The notes under the pieces: generated by a model
What the model saw: only the letters and a program-made list of their open reading frames with translations
The model's database searches: none
What the model was told of the DNA's origin: nothing
Program-made: the position numbers and the translations under genes
Shown: positions 16,876 to 26,124 of the stretch, in pieces
How positions within the stretch are numbered: the first letter of the stretch is position 1
How the letters are laid out: every line of letters starts with the position of its first letter
Assembly (NCBI RefSeq): GCF_002221595.1
Contig: NZ_NHMP01000011.1
Span: forward strand, 1 to 64,000
Direction: 5' to 3'
Source of the DNA: Turicimonas muris
Lineage (GTDB): Bacteria > Pseudomonadota > Gammaproteobacteria > Burkholderiales > Burkholderiaceae_F
DNA: 64,000 bases

Positions 16876-18497
16876 TTCAAGAAATTGTTGAAAGTGTCCA
16901 AAATTTATTCGGAACACGAAAAATTAGACGCAAGCCTAGAATTCTGACAAAAGAAGAACATCAGATTGATATCAACAAAGTCAGCCCTTTTGCCGTCTCT
17001 GTCTGTCAAAAACTTAAAGACGCCGGATTCAAAGCTTTCATTGTCGGAGGTGCGGTTCGAGATCTTTTGATTGATCACACTCCGAAGGATTTTGACGTCG
17101 CTACCGACGCAACGCCTGAACAAATAAAAAAAATTACCCGCCGTGCAATTATTATTGGCCGGCGTTTCCGCTTAGTTCATGTTACTCGCGGTGCTGAGAC
17201 AATTGAAGTCGCAACTTTCCGCGGACTAAGACAGGATGGAGTTGAAAAGGATCGTCAAGGCCGAGTGATTGACGATAACGTATTCGGTGAACAGTTTGAA
17301 GACGCGGCACGCCGAGATTTTACAGTTAACGCGATGTATTACGACCCTCTCGAAGAAGAGGTCTACGATTACCATAACGGTTTGCTGGATATCAAGAAAA
17401 AACGTATCCGCATGATTGGAGATCCTGAACTCAGATATCGTGAAGATCCGGTGCGCATCTTAAGAGCTATTCGTATTGGAGCAAAGTTAGGATTCAAGAT
17501 AGATCCTAAAACTTCAAAGCCTATCCGAGAAATGCAGAAGCTTTTATTGGCTGTTCCTGAACCGCGTCTGTTCGATGAGATCATGAAGATGCTCATGAGC
17601 GGTGCTTCCGTGGAATGCATGAGCCTGTTGGATGAGGAAGGCGTTAACGTTAATATTCCATTGCTTAAGGAATATTTGAGTGCAAAAAACGATCCTTTCT
17701 TGCTGAAGGCAATGGAAAAATCTGATGCCCGTGTAGCTCATGGCAAACCTATTTCGCAAAGCTTTATTTTTGCAACTCTCTTCTGGAGTTTGGTTAAGAA
17801 AGAAGTTGAAAAAGTTAAGAAAGAAGTGCCGGATGTCACGATTCCTAGACAATGGCAGATGGCTATTGCCCGTGTAACGGAAAGTCCTCTGCTGAAAGGA
17901 GTTCAGAGAAGATTTTTCCGCGATATGGAAGATATCTGGAGACTGCAGCCTAGGTTTGACCGCAGAACTGCATCCGTAGCATTCAAGCTGATTGAGCATC
18001 CTCGTTTCAGGGCGGCTTATGACTTCCTGCTTATTCGTGCATCTTGCGGCGAGGTTCCTCACGAACTGGCTGATTGGTGGACGGCTTTCGAAGAAGCTCC
18101 GGCCGATGAAAGAAAAGACATGCTCCAAGATTTAGCACGGCAAACCCGCAGCCGTTCCCGTGAAGGACAAATAAAAGGCGGATTGGAAGAGCCGAAGAAG
18201 AGAAGAAGAACAAGAAAACGCAAACCGGCTGTTGTTTCTTCTCTTGAGGCACCTCAGGCATCATCAGATGCAACTGAAAGTCCTGTCGTTAAGTCAGAGC
18301 CTCCGCAGGTAAATAGCGGAGAAACGCCGGAAAAGCCGGCGGTAGAAAAGAAGCATGAAACTCCGCGCAGTATTCCTTCCCAGGAAAAACTGCAGGCAGA
18401 ACAGAGGAAGAATAGCTATACAGAGGCGGCGGAGCGACCGGCTAGAAGAAAACCAAAAGCAAAATCTGTTCTTCTGACAACCCCAAAAAAACAATGA
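16872..18497 (+). CDS. pcnB: Poly(A) polymerase I
   Basis: 541 residues from a GTG overlapping the previous stop (GTGA). The nucleotidyltransferase core has FIVGGAVRDLLIDHTPKDFDVAT with catalytic aspartates, the RRDFTVNAMYYDP motif and YREDPVRILRAIR, typical of class II poly(A) polymerase/CCA-adding enzymes. The basic N-terminus and C-terminal KKRRRTRKRKP favour PcnB over Cca. The final ~100 residues are a disordered Ala/Pro/Lys/Glu tail. It polyadenylates RNAs to promote decay. Confidence 0.93.
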   Translation: MIQEIVESVQNLFGTRKIRRKPRILTKEEHQIDINKVSPFAVSVCQKLKDAGFKAFIVGGAVRDLLIDHTPKDFDVATDATPEQIKKITRRAIIIGRRFRLVHVTRGAETIEVATFRGLRQDGVEKDRQGRVIDDNVFGEQFEDAARRDFTVNAMYYDPLEEEVYDYHNGLLDIKKKRIRMIGDPELRYREDPVRILRAIRIGAKLGFKIDPKTSKPIREMQKLLLAVPEPRLFDEIMKMLMSGASVECMSLLDEEGVNVNIPLLKEYLSAKNDPFLLKAMEKSDARVAHGKPISQSFIFATLFWSLVKKEVEKVKKEVPDVTIPRQWQMAIARVTESPLLKGVQRRFFRDMEDIWRLQPRFDRRTASVAFKLIEHPRFRAAYDFLLIRASCGEVPHELADWWTAFEEAPADERKDMLQDLARQTRSRSREGQIKGGLEEPKKRRRTRKRKPAVVSSLEAPQASSDATESPVVKSEPPQVNSGETPEKPAVEKKHETPRSIPSQEKLQAEQRKNSYTEAAERPARRKPKAKSVLLTTPKKQ

Positions 18498-19000
18498 AAA
18501 CTGCATACATAGCCCTAGGGGCCAACCTTGGAAACCCAAAGGAGAGTCTAAGAAAAGCAGCTGAAAAGATTAAAGACTTGGACGGTGTGGCCTCTGTTGA
18601 GGCCTCCGGGCTTTATTCAACGGCTCCTATTGATTCTTCGGGGCCGGATTATTTGAATGCCGTGCTGAAGGCTGAGATCTCAGATGAGATTTCAGCCGAA
18701 AGTCTTTTGGACAGACTTCTTGATATTGAAAATCAACTCGGCCGAGTAAGACCTGCGGGTATTCATAATGCTCCGCGCGTGATTGATTGTGATCTTCTGC
18801 TATGCGGAAAGGAAGAATCTTCGACACCCAAGCTTGTGCTTCCTCACCCACGAATGACCGAGAGAGCATTCGTGCTTGTTCCTTTAGTGGAAGTAGATTC
18901 TTCCGTTGAAATCCCAGGGAAAGGAAAAGCGGTAGAATTTTTGGACTCAGTTAAGGATCAATCGATAATAAAATTATTCGAAGCCCGCGACTGGCTGTAA
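18494..19000 (+). CDS. folK: 6-hydroxymethyl-7,8-dihydropterin pyrophosphokinase
   Basis: 168 residues, the normal HPPK length. Motifs are IALGANLGNP at the N-terminus, YLNAV near 55, and RVIDCDLLLCG plus LPHPRMTERAFVLVPL near 95-135, which carry the Mg/ATP and pterin residues. It transfers pyrophosphate from ATP in folate synthesis. The start codon overlaps the pcnB stop (ATGA). Confidence 0.95.
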   Translation: MKTAYIALGANLGNPKESLRKAAEKIKDLDGVASVEASGLYSTAPIDSSGPDYLNAVLKAEISDEISAESLLDRLLDIENQLGRVRPAGIHNAPRVIDCDLLLCGKEESSTPKLVLPHPRMTERAFVLVPLVEVDSSVEIPGKGKAVEFLDSVKDQSIIKLFEARDWL

Positions 19001-19015
19001 CTCCATGGAGAAACA

Positions 19016-19831
19016 ATGACAGATCAAAAAGAACCAAGAAAGCAGGTTAGGCTTTCAACGCTGAAGAAAATGCATGAAAACGGCGAACCTATCGTCATGT
19101 TGACTTGCTATGACGCCTCCTTTGCTCATCTGTTGGATGAAGCAGGCGTGGACATGCTTTTGGTAGGAGACTCCTTAGGGATGACCGTGCAAGGTAATTC
19201 CACGACCATTCCGGTGTCCGTTGAAGATATGGAATATCACACTCGCTGTGTCGCCAAGGGAAATAAGACAGCATTCATTTTGACGGATCTTCCTTTCGGC
19301 AGCTACCAAGTCAATGATGAAGAGGGGATGGCCAACTGCATTAGGCTTATTAAGGCAGGCGCCAATATGGTTAAGCTTGAAGGCGGAGAAGAAATCTGTC
19401 CGCTTGTCAGAAGACTTACTGCGGCCGGCGTTCCTGTTTGCGGTCATATTGGATTTACACCTCAGTCAATCAACACGATCGGCGGTTTTTTTGTTCAAGG
19501 CAAGAGCGACAGCGGTAAAGAAAAACTCAAACGTGAAGCCTTAGCTTTACAAGAAGCCGGTGCAGCTATGGTTCTCTTTGAAATGGTTCCCGCTGATATT
19601 GCTGCGGAAGTTACCCAGCTTCTCCATGTTCCTACCATTGGTATTGGTGCGGGTTCCGGCACATCGGGACAGGTTCTGGTTCTTCAGGACATTCTCAATA
19701 TCTATGCCGGAAGAAAGCCCAAATTCTCGAAGAACTTTATGGAAGGAGCCGATTCTATTCAAGGAGCGGTTGAGAATTACGTAAAGGCAGTTAAATCTAA
19801 AGATTTCCCCACTCAATCTCATTCTTTTTAA
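19016..19831 (+). CDS. panB: 3-methyl-2-oxobutanoate hydroxymethyltransferase
   Basis: 271 residues. MLTCYDASFAHLLDEAGVDMLLVGDSLGM is the diagnostic N-terminal barrel with the metal-binding Asp. VKLEGG and PVCGHIGFTPQS lie near 120-145 and IGIGAGSGTSGQVLVLQD near 205. It makes ketopantoate, the first step of pantothenate synthesis, and is paired with panC 11 bases downstream. Confidence 0.97.
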   Translation: MTDQKEPRKQVRLSTLKKMHENGEPIVMLTCYDASFAHLLDEAGVDMLLVGDSLGMTVQGNSTTIPVSVEDMEYHTRCVAKGNKTAFILTDLPFGSYQVNDEEGMANCIRLIKAGANMVKLEGGEEICPLVRRLTAAGVPVCGHIGFTPQSINTIGGFFVQGKSDSGKEKLKREALALQEAGAAMVLFEMVPADIAAEVTQLLHVPTIGIGAGSGTSGQVLVLQDILNIYAGRKPKFSKNFMEGADSIQGAVENYVKAVKSKDFPTQSHSF

Positions 19832-19842
19832 AGGATACAAAG

Positions 19843-20703
19843 TTGTTAGTTGTACATACAATCGAAGAGCTTCAGAACGCTCTCAGAGGTAAGGACGGAA
19901 TTGCTCTCGTTCCGACTATGGGCAATCTTCACGACGGCCATTTAGCCTTAATGGCAGAAGCAAAGAAACATGCACCGACAGTAGTGGCCTCAATCTTTGT
20001 TAACCGTCTGCAGTTCGGGCCTAATGAAGATTTTGATACCTACCCGCGCACACTCCAGGAAGACTTGGAGAAATTGGAAAAGCAAGGAGCCGTTGATATT
20101 GTTTTTGCTCCTTCTGAAAAAGACATGTATCCCGAAAAACAGACTTTTATGGTCAGACCGGATCCTAATTTGTCTGAAATTCTGGAAGGTTTCTATCGTC
20201 CCGGATTCTTTGACGGTGTTGCAACCGTAGTGAACAAGCTCTTTTCTATCGTGCGCCCGAATGTCGCTGTCTTCGGTAAGAAAGACTATCAGCAGTTAAA
20301 GATTATTCAGAGCATGGTCAAGCAGTTCGGAATGCCATTGAAGATTATTCCGATGGAACTTCAAAGAAATCCGGAAACCGGCTTGGCTTTATCTTCCCGC
20401 AATCGCTATCTAAACGCAGAAGAGCTCAAAGAAGCAACTCATTTGTACAGAACTCTTCATGGCGTTAAATCCTCCCTCGAAGCTGGAGCTATTGATATCA
20501 CCGGCTTGGAAAATAGTGCCGTCAAAAGGCTTGAAGAAGCTGGCTGGAAGCCTGACTACATCGTAGTTGCTCGCCAGAAAGACTTGCTTACTCCGACAAG
20601 AGATGACTTGTTCAACAAAGAACCTCTGGTCATCTTGGGTGCAGCAAAAATCGGTACTACTCGTTTAATTGATAACGTAGAAGTATTCGGCAAACTCGCC
20701 TAA
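19843..20703 (+). CDS. panC: Pantothenate synthetase
   Basis: 286 residues from a TTG start, with AAGGATA upstream. ALVPTMGNLHDGHLALM carries the HIGH-like ATP motif (here HDGH), followed by SIFVNRLQFGPNEDF, and KDYQQL and SSRNRYL later. It joins pantoate and beta-alanine. It is the last gene of the hda-panC operon and has a terminator 17 bases beyond its stop. Confidence 0.97.
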   Translation: MLVVHTIEELQNALRGKDGIALVPTMGNLHDGHLALMAEAKKHAPTVVASIFVNRLQFGPNEDFDTYPRTLQEDLEKLEKQGAVDIVFAPSEKDMYPEKQTFMVRPDPNLSEILEGFYRPGFFDGVATVVNKLFSIVRPNVAVFGKKDYQQLKIIQSMVKQFGMPLKIIPMELQRNPETGLALSSRNRYLNAEELKEATHLYRTLHGVKSSLEAGAIDITGLENSAVKRLEEAGWKPDYIVVARQKDLLTPTRDDLFNKEPLVILGAAKIGTTRLIDNVEVFGKLA

Positions 20704-20719
20704 TCTTGGCTCTTGCAAG

Positions 20720-20760
20720 GAGAAAACCTCGGAATGTGTAAATGCTTCCGAGGTTTTCTC
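20720..20760 (+). terminator. Terminator after panC (probably bidirectional)
   Basis: Perfect 15-bp arms (20720-20734 and 20746-20760) around an 11-nt loop, with GGTTTTCTC at the 3' side. It lies between convergent panC and the Crp-like gene. Confidence 0.85.
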
Positions 20761-20831
20761 AACTATGCCGTTAGTGTTTCGTAAGCAGTCAAATCAGTAG
20801 ATTTTTCTCCGAAGTTCTGCCCCCTGCATAT

Positions 20832-21662
20832 CTAAGTTAGGTAAGAACGCCAATCCTTATTTCGCTGATACAGGTTTCCTCCTTCCTCATTACCGCATAA
20901 CCACAACCACGCCGGGTCGAGAGCATCCGATCTGAATCTTATTGTGTCATTCTCCTTATGATAAAAATTGCTTTCTTTGAGAAGTCCAATTTCTCGGCGG
21001 ACTTGGATGATGCTTGCTGCTACCACTTTTGCCACTTCGGTCTGATTAATGCATACATCGCATTCGACATATTCCGTTCCGTTGATTTCAATCAATCTTC
21101 CGTAAGCAAAGCTCCAGGTAAGGAAAAATAAGAAAATTCTGTCCCGGACAGGTAAGCTCATATTCGCAGCCAATCCGATGCGATCTGATTGAATAAGGCA
21201 CTCTAAATGCACGCACATTTGCTCGTGGAAGTCTTTGTCTTCCTTCATTAGTGCCTTTAAGGTGTCATTTCTGAGCTTCCTGCACCTTACCGGAGAGACT
21301 GCAAAATAGCTGCCGTTTCCAGGTCGACGTGAGAAAAATGTGTGATTGCCTCCTGCAATTCTTCCGGGAATAGCAATTGCCATGGCATATTTGGACTGGT
21401 TGTAAGGATTTCCAAAGGAGCGTCCCGCAATGCCGTGCGTTATTAACGTCATAGAATTAAGATCATTGTTTACTCTGTAAATGAGCTGGCCTGGTTGGGC
21501 TTCATACTCAGCGCCTATAGATAAGAAAAGCTTCTTTAAATTCTCCGGAAGAGGAGGCGCAATCCAAGGCATTAACGGTTCGTCAGCGCCATAAGGAAGC
21601 TCCCACTTCCTTTCACGTGGACGCGGCAAAGCTGCCTGCCAAGCTGGTGATTGATAATTCAT
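20832..21662 (-). CDS. Crp/Fnr-family transcriptional regulator
   Basis: 276 residues. An N-terminal cyclic-nucleotide-binding-like beta domain (about 40-150) is joined by a long helix to a C-terminal winged helix (about 185-255; NQTEVAKVVAASIIQVRREIGLLKE). There is no four-Cys Fe-S signature of FNR at the N-terminus, so direct O2 sensing of that type is unlikely. An extra Pro/Trp-rich N-terminal 35 residues is unusual. It is divergent from the exported flavoprotein reductase, its likely target. Confidence 0.82.
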   Translation of the reverse strand: MNYQSPAWQAALPRPRERKWELPYGADEPLMPWIAPPLPENLKKLFLSIGAEYEAQPGQLIYRVNNDLNSMTLITHGIAGRSFGNPYNQSKYAMAIAIPGRIAGGNHTFFSRRPGNGSYFAVSPVRCRKLRNDTLKALMKEDKDFHEQMCVHLECLIQSDRIGLAANMSLPVRDRIFLFFLTWSFAYGRLIEINGTEYVECDVCINQTEVAKVVAASIIQVRREIGLLKESNFYHKENDTIRFRSDALDPAWLWLCGNEEGGNLYQRNKDWRSYLT

Positions 21663-21768
21663 ACATTCCTCATGTTCGTTGTAATTTGGCTCGGTTCTTA
21701 GATTTTTTTCTTCTAATTTTCCTATTCCTTGGGTTAGGCGCTATTAGTAGATACCAGAGCCTGAGGCG

Positions 21769-21780
21769 TATCAATTGATA
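21769..21780. promoter_or_regulatory. Palindromic candidate operator between Crp-like gene and flavoprotein
   Basis: TATCAATTGATA is a perfect 12-bp palindrome 56 bases upstream of the flavoprotein start. Its half-site ATCAA matches the Fnr/Crp recognition half, although the half-sites abut rather than being separated by four bases. Confidence 0.4.
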
Positions 21781-21835
21781 TTTCTCAAAAAATTGTCCTT
21801 CCTTAGACTGACCTTAATTCATCAAGGAGCACATC

Positions 21836-23347
21836 ATGATAAAACTGAAATTCATTCTCACACCTGTAGCACTTCTGTTGGCTTTTCAAGTTTATGCAGA
21901 TGAAACTCTGCATTCAGACGTTGTAGTTGTGGGTGCAGGTGCAGGCGGTACAGTTGCCGCCGTTAGCGCAGTCGAAAATGGCCTCAAAACCGTTCTTTTA
22001 GAAAAAAACGGCTATACAGGCGGCGCCGGTAATTTTATGGAAGGTTCTTTCGCCGTGGAATCTCCCTTGCAGAAGGCAAAAGGCATAAAACTTACTCCGA
22101 TTGAAGCTTTCAACAATATGGCTCAATACCATCATTGGAGAATTAACGCTCCTTTGCTTAAGAAATTCGTTGACAAATCCGGTGAAACTATTCAGTGGGT
22201 CGACGATCATGGAGTGCATTGGAAGGAAGTTAAGACAGCATGGAGAGACAAGCCGGAAATGACCTGGCACATTTATCCGAAAGCCGGCTCACTGCCTGCC
22301 GCCATGACCAAAATTTTTAAAGAAAAGGGCGGCACTCTCCTTACCTCTACACCTGCACAAAAATTAATCGTCAAAGACGGCAAGGTTGTTGGTGTTGAAG
22401 CTGTTAATGTCAAGAAAGAAAAAGTAACTGTATATGCACCCAATGTCATCCTTGCGACAGGCGGCTATAACTTTGATGAAAAAATGGTTAAGGACTTAAC
22501 TGGTATCGACATGGTTCCGGTTGGTGCTCCAGGCAGAACCGGTGACGGTATTAAGATGGCTATGGCAGTCGGTGCTGTCGGAGACAATATGGGCCCAATG
22601 ATGATGAATGGTGCATTTATGCCGGCGGCAGGAGAAGCCATTTGCAATGGTCCAAACAAAGAGCTGCGTGCCATGTTCCGTCAAGGTTTGCTGTATGTTG
22701 ACGGTGTCGGCAACCGCTTCTTCAATGAAGAATTGACAATCGACTGGCCGCAAGCATCCAATGCTATTGCTCGTACAGGCGAATACACCTACATCGTTTT
22801 TGATGAAAACACAAAGAAAGAATTCTCTACCAAAGGCAAAGGCTATCCAAATCCTTGCGGCAACTTCATCCAAAGACATCAGGCAGCAACTCAGCTGGAT
22901 GACTTGCTGAAAGCTAATGAAAAATTAGGCAACGTTTTCATCGGCAACACTATTGAAGAAGCCGCGAAGAAAGCAGGCATGGATCCCGAAGTTCTCAAGA
23001 AGACAGCCGCCAATATGACGAAGTTTGCAAAGCAAGGCAAAGATGAACAGTTTGGTAAAGATCCGTACTACCTGCGAGCTATCGATCAAGGGCCTTTCTA
23101 TATCGTCAGAGGCAAGATCAATGCATTAACCAGCTTAAATGGTGTCAAAGTAAATGAAGGTTTGCAGGTTCTCGATAAGCATGATCGTCCGATTCCCGGA
23201 TTGTATGCTATCGGTCATGACGCCGGCGGTGTATACGGTGACTCCTACGACTTAAAGGTTGGTGAAGGTACTGCTTCTTCCTTTGCTATCAACTCCGGCA
23301 GAATGGCTGTTGAAGATATCGTTGCAAAAAATAAAGCTGCTAAATAA
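21836..23347 (+). CDS. Exported FAD-dependent reductase, fumarate-reductase-like flavoprotein
   Basis: 503 residues with a signal peptide (MIKLKFILTPVALLLAFQVYA), then a FAD-binding Rossmann motif VVVGAGAGGTVAAVSAVENG. The chain ends IPGLYAIGHDAGGVYGDSYD and GEGTASSFAINSGRMA, as in flavocytochrome c, urocanate and fumarate reductases. It lacks heme (no CxxCH) and the FMN-binding domain. The His of the fumarate-reductase HHTMGG motif is absent (ALTSLNG here) and the catalytic-loop Arg of the NRLGG motif is missing, so fumarate is unlikely to be the substrate. An external cytochrome donor is needed but not encoded nearby. Confidence 0.85.
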   Translation: MIKLKFILTPVALLLAFQVYADETLHSDVVVVGAGAGGTVAAVSAVENGLKTVLLEKNGYTGGAGNFMEGSFAVESPLQKAKGIKLTPIEAFNNMAQYHHWRINAPLLKKFVDKSGETIQWVDDHGVHWKEVKTAWRDKPEMTWHIYPKAGSLPAAMTKIFKEKGGTLLTSTPAQKLIVKDGKVVGVEAVNVKKEKVTVYAPNVILATGGYNFDEKMVKDLTGIDMVPVGAPGRTGDGIKMAMAVGAVGDNMGPMMMNGAFMPAAGEAICNGPNKELRAMFRQGLLYVDGVGNRFFNEELTIDWPQASNAIARTGEYTYIVFDENTKKEFSTKGKGYPNPCGNFIQRHQAATQLDDLLKANEKLGNVFIGNTIEEAAKKAGMDPEVLKKTAANMTKFAKQGKDEQFGKDPYYLRAIDQGPFYIVRGKINALTSLNGVKVNEGLQVLDKHDRPIPGLYAIGHDAGGVYGDSYDLKVGEGTASSFAINSGRMAVEDIVAKNKAAK

Positions 23348-23375
23348 TTTTCTCCTTGGAATTTGAGCATTTTTT

Positions 23376-23407
23376 CTGCATCGCTTCGGTTGGTGCAGGA
23401 TTTTTTT
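23376..23407 (+). terminator. Terminator of the flavoprotein gene
   Basis: CTGCATC (23376-23382) pairs with GGTGCAG (23392-23398, one G-U), followed by GATTTTTTT. It lies 28 bases beyond the stop. Confidence 0.85.
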
Positions 23408-23562
23408 CGTCCGGAGGTTTCGAAAAAATTTGTGCTTCTCAAAAGTCATTATGCCGGAGCTTGGAGAGACCCTGGTATGGAGAGAAGCCAGCCAGGAGCA
23501 GACGATATTGAGGAGCTTCCAGAGCTGTCTTTATATCCGTCACATGTTTGCAAAAGAGAAAT

Positions 23563-23589
23563 GAAAAAGGCGGCCTCTCGGCTCGCCTT
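23563..23589 (-). terminator. Terminator of the amino-acid ABC operon
   Basis: On the minus strand AAGGCG/CGCCTT arms (23584-23589 and 23567-23572) flank an 11-nt loop and are followed by TTT. It lies 19 bases past the ATPase stop. The 150 bp between this and the preceding terminator hold nothing I recognise. Confidence 0.7.
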
Positions 23590-23607
23590 CAAAATACTGG
23601 AGAAATA

Positions 23608-24366
23608 CTAATTTGTGCTTTCTTGCGGTAAAACACGTTTTAAGAAAGCTTTAGTTCTTTCTTCCTTCGGATGCATAAGAACATCTTCCGGTTTGCCTTG
23701 TTCCACGATCTTGCCGCCGTCCATGAAAATTACGCGATCAGCAACTTCACGGGCGAATGAAATTTCATGGGTAACCACAGCCATTGTCATACCGGATTTA
23801 GCAAGATCTGTCATCACTTTCAGAACTTCTCCGACAAGTTCCGGGTCAAGGGCGGATGTTGGTTCATCAAACAACATGGCCTTCGGTTCCATGGCTAAGC
23901 CTCTGGCGATAGCAACACGCTGCTGCTGGCCGCCGGAAAGGCTTGCAGGATAAGCGTCAGCTTTTTCTGCCAGTCCGACGCGCTTCAGCATTTCATGGGC
24001 ACGCTTCTCGGCCGTCGCTTTATCCACTTTGCTGACGAGTTTGGGAGCAAGAGCAACGTTTTCAAGAACGGTTTTGTGCGGCCAAAGATTAAAGCGCTGG
24101 AAAACCATTCCTAAATGCTCACGCACTTTATTAATGTCGGTTTTCGGAGAGGTAATGTCAATATCGTTAACGTAGATATGGCCACTCGTTGTTTCTTCTA
24201 ATGCATTAATGCAGCGAAGCATCGTGGACTTTCCGGAACCCGACGGCCCGAGAATAACGACTTTCTCTCCGGGCATGATATCCAAGTCAATACCCTTGAG
24301 AACTTGATTGTCTCCGAAATACTTATGGAGATCACGAATCTTAATCAGAGGTTTTACTTCACTCAT
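23608..24366 (-). CDS. Polar amino-acid ABC transporter, ATP-binding subunit
   Basis: 252 residues of the GlnQ/HisP/ArtP family. Walker [10 protein letters not shown] is near residue 40, the Q-loop [11 protein letters not shown] near 90, the signature [17 protein letters not shown] near 145, and Walker [16 protein letters not shown] near 165, with the switch His in [10 protein letters not shown]. It overlaps the permease stop by four bases. It is the last gene of the SBP-permease-ATPase operon. Confidence 0.95.
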   Translation of the reverse strand: MSEVKPLIKIRDLHKYFGDNQVLKGIDLDIMPGEKVVILGPSGSGKSTMLRCINALEETTSGHIYVNDIDITSPKTDINKVREHLGMVFQRFNLWPHKTVLENVALAPKLVSKVDKATAEKRAHEMLKRVGLAEKADAYPASLSGGQQQRVAIARGLAMEPKAMLFDEPTSALDPELVGEVLKVMTDLAKSGMTMAVVTHEISFAREVADRVIFMDGGKIVEQGKPEDVLMHPKEERTKAFLKRVLPQESTN

Positions 24367-25115
24367 TTAACATCATCTCCTTTACCTAAATGTTCTTCCA
24401 TCTTCTTGACCAAATAGGCAAGTCCGAGAGTCATTACCCAATACATTAACGAAATAGTAATGTACGGCTCCCAGTAACGAGCAGAAGCTCCGGCAACGGT
24501 TCTGGCGGCGTAAGCAAGTTCTGCCAAACCGATGGCGGAAACCAGAGAGGAGTCCTTGAGGATGGCAATGGCATTGTTACCTAACGGAGGCAGCATACGG
24601 CGAAATGCTTGAGGCAGAATGATGTGGAACATGGCCTGCCAATATGTCATACCGACTGAACGTGCTGCTTCCATTTGACCCTTGTCTAAGGATTGGATAC
24701 CGGCACGGAAAACTTCAGAAAGATAAGCACCTGCATTCAACGTAATAGCAACGATACCGGCAAGCATTGCGCCATAGGTAGAACGGATTTCTCTGGCGAT
24801 ATCGCCGGAGAGCAGAACCCCTTCGGTAGGATGGATAAAGAACGGCAGAATGGCAAACTGCATTAACAGGATTTGCACAAATAATGGCGTACCGCGGAAG
24901 AAACTTACATAGACAGTTACCGGCCAACGGACGCAGTACTTCAGAATTTCACGCCAAGGGGAGTGACGGGCATTAGCCAATCTGGCCATACCTAATGCCA
25001 TTCCTAAAATAACGCCCAAAACCACGCAGATAATCGTGATCTGAATGGTCATTCGAGCGCCTTCCATAAATAAGGGCCAGTACTCAGTTATGACTTCATA
25101 ACGAAATCCACCCAC
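24363..25115 (-). CDS. Polar amino-acid ABC transporter, permease subunit
   Basis: 250 residues with about five transmembrane helices. [29 protein letters not shown] contains the EAA loop that contacts the ATPase, followed by [25 protein letters not shown], both typical of HisMQ/GlnP-type permeases. A single permease gene suggests a homodimer. Its start lies 71 bases after the binding-protein gene, past an intra-operon hairpin. Confidence 0.94.
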   Translation of the reverse strand: MGGFRYEVITEYWPLFMEGARMTIQITIICVVLGVILGMALGMARLANARHSPWREILKYCVRWPVTVYVSFFRGTPLFVQILLMQFAILPFFIHPTEGVLLSGDIAREIRSTYGAMLAGIVAITLNAGAYLSEVFRAGIQSLDKGQMEAARSVGMTYWQAMFHIILPQAFRRMLPPLGNNAIAILKDSSLVSAIGLAELAYAARTVAGASARYWEPYITISLMYWVMTLGLAYLVKKMEEHLGKGDDVK

Positions 25116-25140
25116 GACATTTCTCCAACAAATTCAAGTT

Positions 25141-25171
25141 AAAAAAAACCGATTCTCACGGAGAGAATCGG
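25141..25171 (-). terminator. Intra-operon terminator between binding protein and permease
   Basis: On the minus strand a perfect 9-bp hairpin (25149-25157 with 25163-25171) is followed by eight T's (25141-25148). It should stop most transcripts after the binding protein, giving it higher expression than the permease and ATPase. Confidence 0.85.
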
Positions 25172-25186
25172 ATTAAGAACTAAAGG

Positions 25187-25954
25187 TTACTGTGGAAGCT
25201 TAGGAGCAGCTGTACCAAACCATTTACGATAAATCTTATCGTATTCGCCGTTGGCGATAACCTTATCTAAACCGGCATTGATTTTATCAATTAATGCCTT
25301 GTTGCCTTTCTTGACGGCGATACCGAAGTATTGTTCTTTGAAAGCCGGGTCACGAGCGGCATTAAAGTGCTTGTCAGGATTGTTCAAAGAATAGAAGTTC
25401 AAAACACCGACGTCACCGATAACGGCTGCTACACCGCCTTGGTTCAATTCTTCAAGAGCCAAAGGTGTGTTGTCGAAACGACGGATTCTTGTGGAAGCTT
25501 TACCGAATTCAGTGCTGGCGGCGATGTCGCCGGCAGAACCGTTTACAACAGCCACGTTGCCTTTCTTCAAGTCGCCGAGTTTTTCAATCTTAGTGTCTTT
25601 TTGAGTAAGGATCAGCTGGTGAGCCAAGAAGTAAGGTTTAGAGAAGTCAACGGCTTCTTTTCTCTTATCTGTAATAGTGATGCCGGACATGATGATGTCG
25701 CGGTCGCCTTTGTCAACAGTGGCAAAAATGCCTTCCCACGGAGTGTTGATAAACTTAACTTCAAAACCTTCGGCTTTGGCAATGGCGCGCATTAAGTCAA
25801 CGTCAAATCCGACTAATTCCTTCTGAGGTGTTTCGTATTCAAACGGACGATATGTTGCTCCTGTACCGACAATGTATTGTTCGGCTGCAAATGCGCCGGA
25901 GGCGGCAAAAGCTAAGACAGCGCAAGAAGCAAGCAGTGCTTTCTTTAAAAACAT
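25187..25954 (-). CDS. Amino-acid ABC transporter, periplasmic binding protein
   Basis: 255 residues from the ATG at 25954, chosen because AGGAG lies seven bases upstream; the longer in-frame reading from 26005 lacks this. The signal peptide MFLKKALLASCAVLAFAASGAFA is followed by family 3 solute-binding features: YRPFEYETPQKELVGFDVDLM, then SGITITDKRKEAVDFSKPY with the carboxylate-binding Arg. The ligand is probably a polar or cationic amino acid; the exact one is undetermined. Confidence 0.93.
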   Translation of the reverse strand: MFLKKALLASCAVLAFAASGAFAAEQYIVGTGATYRPFEYETPQKELVGFDVDLMRAIAKAEGFEVKFINTPWEGIFATVDKGDRDIIMSGITITDKRKEAVDFSKPYFLAHQLILTQKDTKIEKLGDLKKGNVAVVNGSAGDIAASTEFGKASTRIRRFDNTPLALEELNQGGVAAVIGDVGVLNFYSLNNPDKHFNAARDPAFKEQYFGIAVKKGNKALIDKINAGLDKVIANGEYDKIYRKWFGTAAPKLPQ

Positions 25955-26124
25955 CAAAAATCTCCTAGGATCATGACTAAATAATTCCATTCTCCATGAT
26001 CTCACAAACAGGGAAGGAACTGAGCAAGATTCCCAGAATAACTTCGTTTTTGCGTGAAATCCCTAGGTAATATGGGAGGACATCGAAGAAATTAATAATT
26101 GTTTACGCTGTAGGAAAATTACAG

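Noticed and set aside
17544-18128. 194-codon minus-strand frame inside pcnB
   Set aside because: Antisense shadow created by pcnB codon use; no supporting signals.
23363-23611. 82-codon plus-strand reading frame after the flavoprotein gene
   Set aside because: It begins inside the flavoprotein terminator and ends across the ABC operon terminator; no ribosome binding site.
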